Positions 1 through 8,615 of a stretch of 64,000 nt of DNA are shown here, in pieces (positions within the stretch are counted from its first letter, which is position 1; each line of letters starts with the position of its first letter). A program made the position numbers and the translations under genes. Source of the stretch: an uncultured Oscillibacter sp. (GTDB lineage Bacteria > Bacillota > Clostridia > Oscillospirales > Oscillospiraceae). The stretch lies in NCBI GenBank assembly GCA_934574045.1, contig CAKTMK010000008.1:6082-70081 (forward strand). Direction: 5' to 3'. Below the pieces are notes generated by a model. It saw only the letters and a list, made by a program, of their open reading frames with translations. It made no database searches and was not told the origin of the DNA.

Positions 1-271
1 AGAACAGCTCCGCAAAGCCGGGGGTCTGGATGGAGAAATACTGGATCTTGGAATAGGGCATGACGCTGTAGCATCTCCGCTTTCCGGTGATCCCCTGAAC
101 GTCGATGGCAATGATCCGCTTATTCGTAAAAACGAGCTGATCCCGAACGGTCTGGAACGCCATCTCCACCGTCTCGCCATTGATGAGGAGCGCCGTCACT
201 TCCTTTTTGACCGAGTCGACTTTGATCTGCTTCAGATTCCATACCGAGTCCTGATTGAAATTCACAGCCAT
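1..271 (-). CDS. PH-domain protein, N-terminal part (cut by window start)
   Basis: The first 90 residues of a protein are visible; the C-terminus lies beyond base 1. The ATG at 269-271 is preceded by an AGGAGG ribosome binding site at 280-285 with an 8-base gap, so the start is well supported. The visible part has the pattern of a small bacterial PH domain: a charged N-terminus, a strand ending in INGETVEMAF, then LVFTNKRIIAID and YSKIQYFSI, which recall the 'vTnkRii' and 'pyskI' strands of this family. Such proteins are small, soluble and mostly of unknown role. It lies 43 bases downstream of guaA on the same strand with no terminator between them, so it may be transcribed with xpt and guaA. 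The family call is by pattern only. Confidence 0.75.
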   Translation of the reverse strand, partial: MAVNFNQDSVWNLKQIKVDSVKKEVTALLINGETVEMAFQTVRDQLVFTNKRIIAIDVQGITGKRRCYSVMPYSKIQYFSIQTPGFAELF

Positions 272-314
272 AACCGTTTCCTCCTATGTCGTTGTCCGTT
301 TGATCCGCGGGAGG

Positions 315-1850
315 TCATTCCCACTCGATAGTCGCGGGGGGCTTGGAGGTGATGTCGTATACGATGCGATTGATGTGGGGGACCTCGTTGACGATGCGGG
401 TGCTCACGCGGTCCAGCACGTCATAGGGGATGCGGGTCCAGTCGGCGGTCATGAAGTCTGTCGTGGTCACGCTGCGCAGCGCCAGCGTGTAATCATACGT
501 CCGCCCGTCGCCCATGACGCCCACGGAGCGCATATTCGTCAGCACGGCGAAATACTGGTTCATGGTCTGCTCCAGATGGGCCTTGGCGATCTCGTCCCGG
601 AAAATGAAGTCCGCAAGGCGCAGGGTGTCCAGCTTCTCCTTCGTGATCTCGCCGATCACGCGGATGGCAAGGCCCGGGCCGGGGAAGGGCTGGCGCATGA
701 CCAGATACTCCGGCAGGCCAAGCTCCCGGCCAAGCTGGCGGACCTCGTCCTTAAAGAGCATCCGCAGCGGCTCGATGATCTCCTTGAAGTCCACATAGTC
801 CGGCAGGCCGCCCACATTGTGGTGGCTCTTGATGACGGCGGACGCGCCCAAGCCGGACTCGATCACGTCCGGATAAATGGTGCCCTGCACCAGATAGTCC
901 ACCCGGCCGATCTTCTTGGCCTCCGCCTCAAAGACGCGGATAAACTCCTCGCCGATAATCTTGCGCTTGCGCTCCGGCTCCGTGACGCCGGCCAGCTTGC
1001 CCAGAAACAGCTCCTCGGCGTTGGCGCGGACGAAGTTGATGTCCCACTTTTTGAAGGCGGCCTCTACCTCGTCGCCCTCGTTGAGGCGCATCAGGCCGTG
1101 ATCCACAAAAACACAGGTGAGCTGACTGCCCACGGCCTCCGCCACCAGCGCGGCGGCCACGGAGGAATCCACGCCGCCGGACAGGGCCAGCAGCACCTTC
1201 CCATCGCCGACCTTCTCCCGGATCCGGCGGATGGCAGTATCCTTGTAGTCGCCCATGGTCCAGTCGCCCGCCGCGCCGCAGACCTCATAGAGGAAGTTGC
1301 GGATCATGTCGGAGCCGTGCTGGGTGTGGTTGACCTCGGGGTGGAACTGAACGCCGTAAAACCCGCGGCTCTCGTCGCAGATGGCCACATTGGGGCAGGC
1401 GTCGGAATGGGCCACCAGAGAAAAGCCCTCCGGCACCTTTTCCATATAGTCCCCGTGGCTCATCCACGTCACGCCCTGGGCGGGCAGTCCCTTGAAGAGC
1501 TTGCAGTCCGTGCTGAAATATGTCTCGGTCTTGCCGTACTCCCGGGCGGTGTCCTCCGTTCCGGCGGTGACTCTGCCGCCCAGATTGTGGGCGATGAGCT
1601 GGCAGCCGTAGCAGATGCCCAGAATGGGCACGCCCATCTGGAACACGGCGGGGTCCACCTGGGGAGAGGCGGGATCGTACACGCTGTTGGGCCCGCCGGT
1701 GAAGATAATGCCGATGGGCTGCTCCGCCCGGAGCTGCTCCAGCGGAGTGGTATAGGGCTTGACCTCGCAGTAGACATTGCACTCGCGGACGCGGCGGGCG
1801 ATGAGTTGGTTATACTGCCCGCCGAAGTCCAGAACAATCACCTTCTGCAT
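315..1850 (-). CDS. guaA: GMP synthase (glutamine-hydrolysing)
   Basis: A 511-residue, full-length GMP synthase, which converts XMP, ATP and glutamine to GMP in the cytosol. The N-terminal class I glutamine amidotransferase domain (about 1-195) shows the nucleophile C80 in GICYG and the catalytic pair H170/E172 in FHPEV. The ATP pyrophosphatase domain begins with the PP-loop SGGVDSS at 224-230 and contains the conserved [13 protein letters not shown] segment; the C-terminal dimerisation domain follows. The gene starts one base after the xpt stop on the same strand, so the two are almost certainly translationally coupled. Xpt makes XMP and GuaA turns it into GMP, so the pair is a short xanthine-to-GMP salvage operon. 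All key motifs are intact. Confidence 0.97.
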   Translation of the reverse strand: MQKVIVLDFGGQYNQLIARRVRECNVYCEVKPYTTPLEQLRAEQPIGIIFTGGPNSVYDPASPQVDPAVFQMGVPILGICYGCQLIAHNLGGRVTAGTEDTAREYGKTETYFSTDCKLFKGLPAQGVTWMSHGDYMEKVPEGFSLVAHSDACPNVAICDESRGFYGVQFHPEVNHTQHGSDMIRNFLYEVCGAAGDWTMGDYKDTAIRRIREKVGDGKVLLALSGGVDSSVAAALVAEAVGSQLTCVFVDHGLMRLNEGDEVEAAFKKWDINFVRANAEELFLGKLAGVTEPERKRKIIGEEFIRVFEAEAKKIGRVDYLVQGTIYPDVIESGLGASAVIKSHHNVGGLPDYVDFKEIIEPLRMLFKDEVRQLGRELGLPEYLVMRQPFPGPGLAIRVIGEITKEKLDTLRLADFIFRDEIAKAHLEQTMNQYFAVLTNMRSVGVMGDGRTYDYTLALRSVTTTDFMTADWTRIPYDVLDRVSTRIVNEVPHINRIVYDITSKPPATIEWE

Positions 1851-1851
1851 C

Positions 1852-2430
1852 TCAGTCCTCCTCCCGGAACACGATGTTGCCCGGCTCCGCAGACTCGATG
1901 ATGGCGAGGGACTTGAGATTCATCCCGGCGGCGCGCAGGCGGTCGCCGCCGCCCTGAAAACCCTTTTCCACGGCGCAGCCGATGCCCACCAGCGTGGCGC
2001 CTGCGGCGGTCACGATGTCGCACAGGCCGCGCATGGCCTCGCCGTTGGCCATGAAATCATCGATAATAAGAACCTTGTCGTCGGGGGAGAGCCACTCCTT
2101 GCTGACCAGCAGCGTCACCTTTTTCTTATAGGTGTAGGAAAAAATATCGCTCTGGTAAAGGCCTCCCTCGATGTTGTCGCTCTTGGCCTTCTTGGCAAAG
2201 ATCATGGGCTTGTGGAAGTGGCGCGCGCAGATCGCGGCCAGCGCGATGCCGCTGGCCTCCGCCGTGAGGATCACGGAGACGCCGCTCATGTCGAAGTATT
2301 TTCCGAATTCCTCGGCGATGTGCTCCATCAGCTCCGTGTCGATGCGGTGATTCAAAAAGCCGTCCACCTTGATGATATTGCCGGGCAGGACCTTGCCCTC
2401 CTTTGCGATGCGGTCCTTCAGTTCCTGCAT
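1852..2430 (-). CDS. xpt: Xanthine phosphoribosyltransferase
   Basis: A 192-residue protein, close to the usual Xpt length, which transfers phosphoribose from PRPP to xanthine to give XMP. The start [12 protein letters not shown] was chosen because a GGAGGGGG ribosome binding site lies just upstream; a longer in-frame extension is Arg/Pro-rich and unlike the family. The PRPP-binding loop is seen as [14 protein letters not shown], followed by GATLVGIG. Upstream, TTGAAA at about 2513-2518 (minus strand) is followed about 17 bases later by a weak AATAAT -10. No purine-riboswitch core could be recognised in the leader, although this gene is often riboswitch-controlled in Bacilli. It is the first gene of an xpt-guaA operon. 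Confidence 0.96.
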   Translation of the reverse strand: MQELKDRIAKEGKVLPGNIIKVDGFLNHRIDTELMEHIAEEFGKYFDMSGVSVILTAEASGIALAAICARHFHKPMIFAKKAKSDNIEGGLYQSDIFSYTYKKKVTLLVSKEWLSPDDKVLIIDDFMANGEAMRGLCDIVTAAGATLVGIGCAVEKGFQGGGDRLRAAGMNLKSLAIIESAEPGNIVFREED

Positions 2431-2606
2431 ATGCTCTGTCCCCCTCCGTTTGTTGCGCCTCCCGCCGGGAAGCGTATTTTTCATCATTCCTATTATTATG
2501 GATAAAGCGGGATTTTTCAACTGTTTTTCCCCACAAAAACCTCGTTCTTTGCATACGGCGCTTGTGGATTTTGTCCTTGACAGGCGAACGCGCGCGCCCT
2601 GTCCGG

Positions 2607-2652
2607 AAAAAACAGCGCGCCGGGGCGGCGGGAGAGCCTCCCGCCGCCCCGG
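2607..2652 (-). terminator. Rho-independent terminator after mrp
   Basis: A perfect 15-bp GC-rich stem (2620-2634 with 2638-2652, three-base loop) lies five bases beyond the mrp stop. On the minus strand a TTTTTT run follows at 2607-2612. It separates mrp from the xpt-guaA transcript. Confidence 0.9.
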
Positions 2653-2657
2653 TGTGT

Positions 2658-3479
2658 TCACTTGCCCTCCACAGCGTCGGCGGCGGCGCTGAGCCAGTCG
2701 CCCTGAAAATCTTCGATCTCGCCCGCGTCGGTCAGCGCGGCCAGCGCCGGGTCAATGGGCATCTGGGCCAGCAGCTTCAGATCGTGCCGCGCGGCGGCCT
2801 CGGCGGTCTTGCCCTCGCCGAACAAAAACAGCTTCTTCCCGCAGTCCGGGCAGAGAACATAGCTCATGTTCTCCACCACGCCCAGAATGGGCACCTCCAT
2901 CATCTCCGCCATCTTCACGGCCTTTTCCACCACCATGCTCACCAGCTCCTGCGGAGAGGCGACGATGATGATGCCGTCCAGCGGGATGGACTGGAACACG
3001 GACAGGGACACGTCGCCGGTTCCCGGCGGCATATCCACGAACAGATAGTCCACATTCCAGATCACGTCCGTCCAGAACTGCTGGACCACACCGGAGATCA
3101 CCGGGCCGCGCCAGATGACCGGGTCCGTCTCGTGCTCGAGCAGGAGGTTGGTGGACATGATCTCAATGCCGGTTCTGGAGACGGCGGGGAGCAGGGTCTG
3201 CCCGTCGCCCCTGGCCCGCTCGTGGATGCCGAAGGCCTTGGGGATGGAGGGGCCAGTGATGTCGGCGTCCAGAATACCGGCCCGCAGGCCCCGGCGCTGC
3301 ATGGTGACTGCCAGCTGGCTGGTCACCATGGACTTGCCGACGCCGCCCTTGCCGGACACGATGCCGAATACCTTGCCGACGTGGCTGTCGGGATGGGCCT
3401 GCTTGAGCAGGGACTGCGGCTCCTGCCGCTCACCGCAGCTCTCGCCGCAGGTGGAACAATCGTGGGTGCACTCGCTCAT
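2658..3479 (-). CDS. Mrp/NBP35-type Fe-S cluster carrier P-loop ATPase
   Basis: A 273-residue P-loop ATPase of the Mrp/ApbC/NBP35 family, thought to hold and deliver Fe-S clusters in the cytosol. The deviant Walker A motif GKGGVGKS spans 43-50, a conserved DADITGPS follows, and the switch region DMPPGTGD is at 149-156. Two cysteine sets are visible: an N-terminal group (C4, C8, C11, C15), recalling the N-terminal ferredoxin-like site of NBP35-type members, and CPDC at 210-213, the bridging cluster site. An Fe-S assembly function fits a window rich in Fe-S enzymes (Rnf, hydrogenase, HemW, radical SAM). Start ATG has AAGGAG 8-9 bases upstream. It is transcribed alone and ends in a strong terminator. 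Confidence 0.92.
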   Translation of the reverse strand: MSECTHDCSTCGESCGERQEPQSLLKQAHPDSHVGKVFGIVSGKGGVGKSMVTSQLAVTMQRRGLRAGILDADITGPSIPKAFGIHERARGDGQTLLPAVSRTGIEIMSTNLLLEHETDPVIWRGPVISGVVQQFWTDVIWNVDYLFVDMPPGTGDVSLSVFQSIPLDGIIIVASPQELVSMVVEKAVKMAEMMEVPILGVVENMSYVLCPDCGKKLFLFGEGKTAEAAARHDLKLLAQMPIDPALAALTDAGEIEDFQGDWLSAAADAVEGK

Positions 3480-3546
3480 ATCGAAACTCCTTTTGCTATA
3501 TCAAAATCTATCGTCTCATGGGAAATGGTCGATCCTAAAGAGTATC

Positions 3547-5793
3547 TTATACCCCCTGTGCGCTGTTCGTCAACCGCTGGACGGAAACTTCCGGATCTCC
3601 GTCAAAAAACGCGGCCTCCCGGCTGTGGCAGGTAAACAGGAGGATCTGCCGCCGCTTCGCTTCCTCCTTCAAAAGCCGCAGCGCGATCCGGCAGCGCCGG
3701 TCGTCAAAGTCCGCCAGCGCGTCGTCCAGCACCAGCGGCGGCGCGTCCTCCCGGGGCAGGACCAGCTCGCACACGGCCAGCCGCACGGCAAGGTAAAGCT
3801 GCCCGCCCGCTCCGGCGGAGAGAAGCTGCGCGTCCCGCCGGATGGGGTCGCCCGCCGGCGCGGCGGCGAGGTGAAAGCTGCGGTCCAGCGCCACGTCGGA
3901 ATAAGCGCCATCGGTAAGAAGGGAGAACAGCTCCGCCGCCCGCTGCCCCAGCTGGGGCGCGAAGCGGTTTTGCAGCTCACTGTTTGCTTCCTCCAGCGTC
4001 TCCATCGCCAGCGCGATGGCGTCGTATTCGTCGTTCAGGACAGCGATCTTGGCGGTGAGCCGCTCCTCCTGCGCCTCCAGCGCGGCCCGTCCGCCCATGG
4101 CGGAGATCCGGCCGGAGAGCCGGTCTGCCGCGCTGCGGGCGGCAGAAAGCTCCGTCCGCACCGGCACGAGGGCCGTCTCCAGCTCTTCCCGGCTCCGGGC
4201 GGGAGGCTGGGCCGGAGCGTCCTCCAGCGATGCATCCTCCGGCGTCTGGCGAGCCAGCGTCTCGCAGCGCACCCGCGCCGTGTCCGCGGCGGACAGGGCG
4301 GCGTTCAGCTCCCGGCGGCGGACGGCACACTCCCGCAGCGCTCCGTCCGCCGTGGGAATGTCGAACGCGGCGGGCGCGAAGCGGCGCACCTCCAGCAGAA
4401 TGCCCTGTTCATTAGAGGTGAGGGAGGCGTACAGCGCGTCATAGGTGGCGGCGGTCTTTACCGCGGCGGCCTGAGCCTCGTCCCGGGCGCGGCACAGCGC
4501 CCCATAGCGCTCCGCCAGCGCGGTCAGCTCCTCCGCCGAGGACGCGCCATAGCCCGCCAGATAGGCAAGCCGCTTCCTGCGGTCGGCTCGCTCTCTGCCA
4601 AAAACAACCAGCAGGCCCGCCAGAAGCCCCGCGGCCCCCGCCGGCGCGACGGCCCAGAGGGGCAGGACGCCGCCGACCGCACGGACCAGCAGCACGCCGC
4701 CCGCGCACAGCGCCGCCAGCAGGACGGGGAGCCACCACGCCTTTCTCCGCACCGGCGGCACGCCCTCGGCGGCGCGGCGGGCCTCGTCTGCCGATCTTCC
4801 GGCAAAGGGACTGTCGCTCACCGCCGTCTCCGCCCGGACCTGCGCCTTCATAGCCGCGTCCTTTTCCGCCATGGCCCGGTCCACGCTCTTGCGCACCGTC
4901 TCCAGATTCACGATGGCGCCCCGCAGGCGGGCGATGGCCTCGTTTTCCGGCAGGCGCGTCTCCTCGGCCTGACGGCGCAGGCGGTCCGCCGTCTCCGCCG
5001 CCGCCGCGGCTTCCGACCGGGCCTCGTCCAGCGCCCGGAGCTGCCGGGCCGCGTCCCAGCGGTCGTGGAGCGCAAGGAGCGAGGAAAGCTCCTCCTCCTC
5101 CCGCGCAAGGCGGTCCGCCGTCTGCCGCGCCTGCGTCAGGCTCCGCTCCGTCTCCGTCAGCTCCGCGAGCTGCCGCCGGGTCTCCGCCAGCTCCGCCTCC
5201 AGCGCCGGGATCTGGCCGGTCCGGTTGTGGCGGCGGCGGTTGAGCTGCTTTTTCAGGGCGTCCGCCGCCTCGGAATAGGACGTATCCTCCTCGCCGGAGG
5301 TGATGAGGGCGGCGATCCGCCGCTCCAGCCCCGCGTCCTGTGTGACGGGAAGTCCGGCCTGCCGTATGAACGCGCTGCGCTCATAGACCTCCCGGCTGAC
5401 GCCCAGCAGCGTCTCGCCGCAGCTCTGGCCGGTCAGGCCGGGAACATCGTCGTTCGTTCCGGCGCAGACCGCCCGGAAGTCGCCCAGCGGGGCGGTTTGG
5501 CGCTTCGTGGCGCGGGTGAGCGTCAGCTCGTTTTCTCCCGCGCGGCAGTCCAGCCGCCCGGCCATGGCCGCCCCGCTCCACGGCGCGTAGCGGTTCTTTT
5601 CCGCGATAAAGCCCGCCCGGTCCCGCTCCCGGCTGTTGACGCCGTAGAGCATGGCCAGCAGGAAGGCGCACCACGTGGATTTTCCGGACTCGTTGGGGGC
5701 CTGAATGACGTTCAGCCCGTCCGTCAGCTCCAGCGTCTGCTGGTCCAGCTTTCCGAACGTGGCGCTCATGCGATGGATGCGCAGAGCGATCAC
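3547..5793 (-). CDS. YhaN/SbcC-like AAA ATPase with central membrane hairpin
   Basis: A 748-residue SMC/Rad50-like ATPase. The N-terminus has FGKL and the Walker A loop NESGKST at about 34-40. Long Ala/Glu/Arg-rich coiled-coil segments fill about 180-340 and 420-620. Two hydrophobic stretches at about 348-397 form a membrane hairpin between the coiled coils, as in YhaN-type rather than soluble SbcC proteins. The C-terminus has a signature-like LLSAGAGGQLY and Walker B LVLDDALADFD. Translation starts at GTG 5793; the beginning MIALRIHRMSATFGKL matches the start expected for this family. YhaN-type ATPases usually sit beside a metallophosphoesterase (YhaO/SbcD-like); none is adjacent here, and the upstream neighbour is a gene fragment. 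A role in DNA-end processing is inferred from the family only. Confidence 0.85.
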   Translation of the reverse strand: MIALRIHRMSATFGKLDQQTLELTDGLNVIQAPNESGKSTWCAFLLAMLYGVNSRERDRAGFIAEKNRYAPWSGAAMAGRLDCRAGENELTLTRATKRQTAPLGDFRAVCAGTNDDVPGLTGQSCGETLLGVSREVYERSAFIRQAGLPVTQDAGLERRIAALITSGEEDTSYSEAADALKKQLNRRRHNRTGQIPALEAELAETRRQLAELTETERSLTQARQTADRLAREEEELSSLLALHDRWDAARQLRALDEARSEAAAAAETADRLRRQAEETRLPENEAIARLRGAIVNLETVRKSVDRAMAEKDAAMKAQVRAETAVSDSPFAGRSADEARRAAEGVPPVRRKAWWLPVLLAALCAGGVLLVRAVGGVLPLWAVAPAGAAGLLAGLLVVFGRERADRRKRLAYLAGYGASSAEELTALAERYGALCRARDEAQAAAVKTAATYDALYASLTSNEQGILLEVRRFAPAAFDIPTADGALRECAVRRRELNAALSAADTARVRCETLARQTPEDASLEDAPAQPPARSREELETALVPVRTELSAARSAADRLSGRISAMGGRAALEAQEERLTAKIAVLNDEYDAIALAMETLEEANSELQNRFAPQLGQRAAELFSLLTDGAYSDVALDRSFHLAAAPAGDPIRRDAQLLSAGAGGQLYLAVRLAVCELVLPREDAPPLVLDDALADFDDRRCRIALRLLKEEAKRRQILLFTCHSREAAFFDGDPEVSVQRLTNSAQGV

Positions 5794-5885
5794 CTCTGTT
5801 TCCTGTAATGTTCACAAAAGCATCATAGCATATACGCGGGGAAATTCCCAGCGTCATTTTCGGCGGAGACCGGGCAAAGCGCCCC

Positions 5886-5927
5886 AAAAACAGGCGGAGG
5901 CCGCCGCTCATTTGAGCGGCGGCCTCC
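5886..5927 (-). terminator. Strong hairpin terminator
   Basis: A perfect 15-bp stem (5896-5910 with 5913-5927) is followed on the minus strand by TTTTT at 5886-5890. It ends transcription from the truncated gene at 5980-6273 before the YhaN-like ATPase gene. Confidence 0.85.
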
Positions 5928-5979
5928 TTCGGGCTTCTGGCCGGGATGGTTTTCTGCGGACGGAAGGCGCTTCGCGCGG

Positions 5980-6273
5980 TCAGTCGGCAGAGACGCTCTC
6001 CGCCATTTTCAGCAGCACGTCCTTTTCAAGGGCCCCGCGGATGGTGAACGTCACGCCCTCGGCATTCGTCCATGTGACGGCGGCGGTATAGCGGGGCTTG
6101 TAATAATACTTTACAACGTCATCGCCATACGTCCTGCGGGTATAGCCGGAATATTCATCCAGAGGACGGGCGGCGGGAATCCATCTGATTTTAGCCACGC
6201 AGCGCCCCGACGCCACGGTGTTGCCGGGACAAATCAAAAGCCTTTGCGATATTCGAATCGCGGGGCGCTGCGA
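5980..6273 (-). pseudogene. C-terminal remnant resembling a DUF4367-type domain
   Basis: An open frame on the minus strand with no ATG and only a poor TTG at 6237; an in-frame stop (6274-6276) cuts it off upstream. The last 60 residues look like the end of a folded domain, with a Tyr-rich segment, then AAVTWTNAEGVTFTIRG and LLKMAESVSAD. This is how DUF4367/RseB-like C-terminal domains finish ('W..ng..Y.l.g....ll.iaesv'). No ribosome binding site precedes the frame, and no other frame supplies the missing N-terminus. I read it as the surviving tail of a larger gene, probably a membrane-anchored anti-sigma-like protein, truncated by a rearrangement. It keeps its own terminator at 5886-5927. Confidence 0.5.
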
Positions 6274-6428
6274 TCAGATACTAAGCCAAATCATTTTGGA
6301 CAACAGCGACGCGGACGAACAAATCCCAAAGGATGAACGAGGGTTATTTTTGACTGGTGACGGAACATTGTTCCGCAGCTACCTCTTCGATGATTTGGAT
6401 TGGCCGGGACGTCCGGGGGATGATTGAT

Positions 6429-6590
6429 ATGGAAAATCACGAAAACGAGAATCGCATTCCGAATCATGTGATTGACAATTTGGCGCGGTGCCTGCTCCCA
6501 AAAATACAAACTTATTTTGAAACGGAAAACGGGCAACTGGCATTTCACGCATGGGCGGAAGATAAGAAAAATACTCAAACACAAGTATAA
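6429..6590 (+). CDS. Small hypothetical protein (53 aa)
   Basis: A 53-residue ORF starting at ATG 6429, with GGGGGA at 6414-6419 nine bases upstream. It is soluble and charged, beginning MENHENENRIPNHVIDNLAR and continuing with a CLLPKIQTYF segment. Small proteins with an 'IP.HVI..LARCLLP.I..f' core occur in gut Clostridia from memory, which is why I consider it real, but no function is known. It sits in an AT-richer patch next to a truncated gene. A short plus-strand open frame (6218-6427) ends just before it, but its first half lies over the remnant, so I do not call it. The bidirectional terminator at 6640-6671 follows. Confidence 0.5.
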   Translation: MENHENENRIPNHVIDNLARCLLPKIQTYFETENGQLAFHAWAEDKKNTQTQV

Positions 6591-6639
6591 GCAGTTATTT
6601 CAATACTTCTTTCTATTGTCAAATATTGAAATACGGTGT

Positions 6640-6671
6640 AAAACTCCCGTGGCATTAGCCATGGGAGTTTT
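6640..6671. terminator. Bidirectional terminator between convergent genes
   Basis: A 14-bp stem with one G-T pair (6640-6653 with 6658-6671), beginning AAAA and ending TTTT, lies between the 53-residue ORF (plus) and the SLH protein (minus). It can serve both strands. Confidence 0.8.
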
Positions 6672-6684
6672 ACATATTCACAAG

Positions 6685-7965
6685 TTACTTGATATCGTAG
6701 TTGTGCTGAGCGGACTTTACATTTCCGCACGGATTTATTGCGCTATTAACCTTCGCCAAAGCGTAGTACGTATCTCCTTCGCTGTTGGTGTAATGAGCTG
6801 CAGCAATTACATCGGAAGAGTTTCCCATAAATGTGGTCAGCTTCCCGGTTTCAAAGAAGATTTGCATTGCCTGCTCCAAAGAATCTGCTTTCGTCACATT
6901 TCCGGCCCACATAGAATCTTCGGACAGCTGAGGATACTTTGCTCCAGCCAAAGCCTGTTCCTCAAGCATATCTCCATAAGCCCACACAGCATCATGCGTA
7001 CTTCTGCCGTCCTCATGGCGATACCGATTCATGATGTCAACAACATCATAGTCCAATACCGCACCGGAAAGGTCAAGGGTGCATTCCGTGTGATAGCCAT
7101 TCTTGTTAGCGGTTGCCGTATAACCAAGAGTGGGCTTATCAGCCCACTTCTGGATACCAGCTGCTTTGACTTCTTCTGGATTGGAGAAAAACAAATCGTC
7201 ATACCATGCAGAAATCGCATGTTGAACACGCTCCGGCAGCGTCTTGATATAAGCATTCACATCAGACGGAACTGTGGTTGCATCGCCTTGTTCCGGCTTT
7301 GTTTCCGGCTGGCTGGGAGTGACCTCCGGGAACGTAGCGCCCACCACATTTTCAAGATAGCGAATCAGAATAACTGCGATCTGCGCTCTGGTGGCTGTTC
7401 CGCTCGGACTTAAAGTGGTATTGCTGGTTCCGCCAACAACCTTATTGGAAACCGCCCATGCAAAGCCGTTGACCGCATACGCGGCAACCTGATTTTTGTC
7501 ATTGAACGGAGAAAGGGCAGAGGTGTCTGCTTCGGGATGCCCCGCCACATTGTAAAGAATTGCAACCATCTGTTCACGGGTCACAGGAGCATCCAAATTC
7601 AAGCCGGATTTCTCCAAACCGTCCAGATAGCCGTTTTTCAGGGCGGCATACCAGTTGCCGCTATACCACTTGCCGCTGCATCCCGCCTGCTCCAAAACAG
7701 TCGCATCAGTCTCAATGTCACTCGGGCAGAAGTAGCGGGTCAGCATGGCAAGAAGCTGTCCCCCGGTCACGGTGCCCGTAGGACTGTATTTGCCGTTTCC
7801 AATACCGCCTACCATCTTTGCCCCGGCTGCTTTCTCGATTGCCGTATAAGCCCAATGGCTGGCGGGCACATCACTGAATGTAGGGGCTGCTGCAAAGGCG
7901 GGTACCGCCATAGTCGCGCTCAATGCTGCCGCGATGACTGCGGACAAGATTCTTTTCCTCTGCAT
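6685..7965 (-). CDS. SLH-domain surface protein
   Basis: A 426-residue exported protein. The N-terminus (MQRKR, then a hydrophobic AVIAAALSATMAVPAFAAA) is a classic signal peptide cleaved after an AxA site near residue 25. Three SLH-like repeats follow (about 28-75, 85-140 and 150-205), with motifs such as FSDVPASHWAY, PVTREQMVAILY and TATRAQIAVILIRYL; these usually anchor proteins to cell-wall polysaccharide. A Pro/Glu-rich linker (about 215-230) leads to a C-terminal domain of about 190 residues that I do not recognise. The gene is visibly less GC-rich than its neighbours. It has GGAGG before the ATG and a TTGAAA-17-TAAAAT promoter at 8025-8053, and is probably monocistronic. Confidence 0.88.
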   Translation of the reverse strand: MQRKRILSAVIAAALSATMAVPAFAAAPTFSDVPASHWAYTAIEKAAGAKMVGGIGNGKYSPTGTVTGGQLLAMLTRYFCPSDIETDATVLEQAGCSGKWYSGNWYAALKNGYLDGLEKSGLNLDAPVTREQMVAILYNVAGHPEADTSALSPFNDKNQVAAYAVNGFAWAVSNKVVGGTSNTTLSPSGTATRAQIAVILIRYLENVVGATFPEVTPSQPETKPEQGDATTVPSDVNAYIKTLPERVQHAISAWYDDLFFSNPEEVKAAGIQKWADKPTLGYTATANKNGYHTECTLDLSGAVLDYDVVDIMNRYRHEDGRSTHDAVWAYGDMLEEQALAGAKYPQLSEDSMWAGNVTKADSLEQAMQIFFETGKLTTFMGNSSDVIAAAHYTNSEGDTYYALAKVNSAINPCGNVKSAQHNYDIK

Positions 7966-8024
7966 ATTCTCTCTTTACCTCCGACACAATGATTGTATAT
8001 AGGGCAGTACAGATATGTGATTGT

Positions 8025-8053
8025 ATTTTACTCTGGTTTTCAAACATTTTCAA
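8025..8053 (-). promoter_or_regulatory. Sigma-A-type promoter of the SLH gene
   Basis: On the minus strand, TTGAAA (8048-8053), a 17-base spacer and TAAAAT (8025-8030) lie about 60 bases before the start codon. Confidence 0.7.
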
Positions 8054-8062
8054 TATTCGAAA

Positions 8063-8097
8063 GCAAAAGGTCATCCCTCGGCGGGATGACCTTTTGC
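8063..8097. terminator. Perfect 15-bp hairpin between tRNA-Val and the SLH gene
   Basis: GCAAAAGGTCATCCC (8063-8077) pairs perfectly with 8083-8097 around a five-base loop. AAAA/TTTT runs near the stem ends make it a candidate terminator on both strands. It lies between the tRNA-Val terminator and the SLH promoter, so on the minus strand it is a second barrier. Confidence 0.6.
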
Positions 8098-8118
8098 GTC
8101 AAATGGTATTTTCCAGAT

Positions 8119-8169
8119 AAAAGACAAATCCGAACCCATCCCCGATTAGGAACAAGTTCGGATTTTGTC
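8119..8169 (-). terminator. Terminator after tRNA-Val
   Basis: Arms 8123-8135 and 8156-8169 pair as GACAAATCCGAAC with GTTCGGATTTTGTC (one bulged base). A short T run follows on the minus strand. It lies five bases after the tRNA 3' end. Confidence 0.65.
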
Positions 8170-8173
8170 GTTT

Positions 8174-8250
8174 TGGTGGACGATACAGGACTCGAACCTG
8201 TGACCCCCTGCACGTCAAGCAGGTGCTCTAGCCAGCTGAGCTAATCGTCC
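8174..8250 (-). tRNA. tRNA-Val (anticodon GAC)
   Basis: A 77-base tRNA with encoded CCA. The acceptor arm GGACGAT pairs with ATCGTCC, the D-arm shows AGCTCAGC, and the anticodon stem CCTGC/GCAGG encloses loop TTGACGT (anticodon GAC). The T-arm is ACAGG-TTCGAGT-CCTGT. It has its own promoter and terminator. Confidence 0.95.
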
Positions 8251-8265
8251 GAAACGAACAGGTAT

Positions 8266-8294
8266 AGAGTACATGAAAAGTCCGCTTTTGTCAA
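8266..8294 (-). promoter_or_regulatory. Promoter of tRNA-Val
   Basis: Minus-strand TTGACA (8289-8294), 17 bases, TACTCT (8266-8271), placed 16 bases before the mature tRNA 5' end. Confidence 0.65.
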
Positions 8295-8542
8295 CCGCTT
8301 TCTCAAAATTTTTGAAAAATATTTTGTTCTTAGCAGGATGCCGCGCGGCGGAAACATTTCCGGTCAGGCCGTCTCCGGCTGGCTCTGCACGGAGAGGGCT
8401 GCTTCCGCACAAGCGCCGCGGGGCGGTATTCGCGGAGCGAGGGGAGCGTTTTCAGCCGGACGCCATTCTGACGGGGCGGCGTAAAACGGGAAGCGCCGTC
8501 CCGCGCGGCGGGGCCGTGCTCCCGTGGCATAAAATTTTTTCA

Positions 8543-8563
8543 AATGAATGAACAATATTCATT
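8543..8563. promoter_or_regulatory. TetR operator, copy 1
   Basis: A 21-bp site with arms AATGAA (8543-8548) and TTCATT (8558-8563). Its exact reverse complement recurs at 9237-9257 before the MATE gene. It overlaps the first two bases of the tetR -35 box, so bound repressor would block its own promoter. Confidence 0.8.
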
Positions 8564-8590
8564 GACAAGCAGATACGGCGGTGCTATACT
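8562..8590 (+). promoter_or_regulatory. Promoter of tetR
   Basis: TTGACA (8562-8567), 17 bases, TATACT (8585-8590), a near-consensus promoter 26 bases before the tetR start codon. Confidence 0.85.
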
Positions 8591-8615
8591 GTCCCACGAC
8601 AGGAGGGAGGCAGCC

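Noticed and set aside
2431..2606. Purine (xpt-type) riboswitch before xpt
   Set aside because: The conserved junction and loop sequences of the purine aptamer were not found in the leader on the minus strand.
6218..6427. 69-codon plus-strand open frame before the 53-residue ORF
   Set aside because: It begins over the remnant gene on the other strand, lacks a ribosome binding site and shows no recognisable domain.
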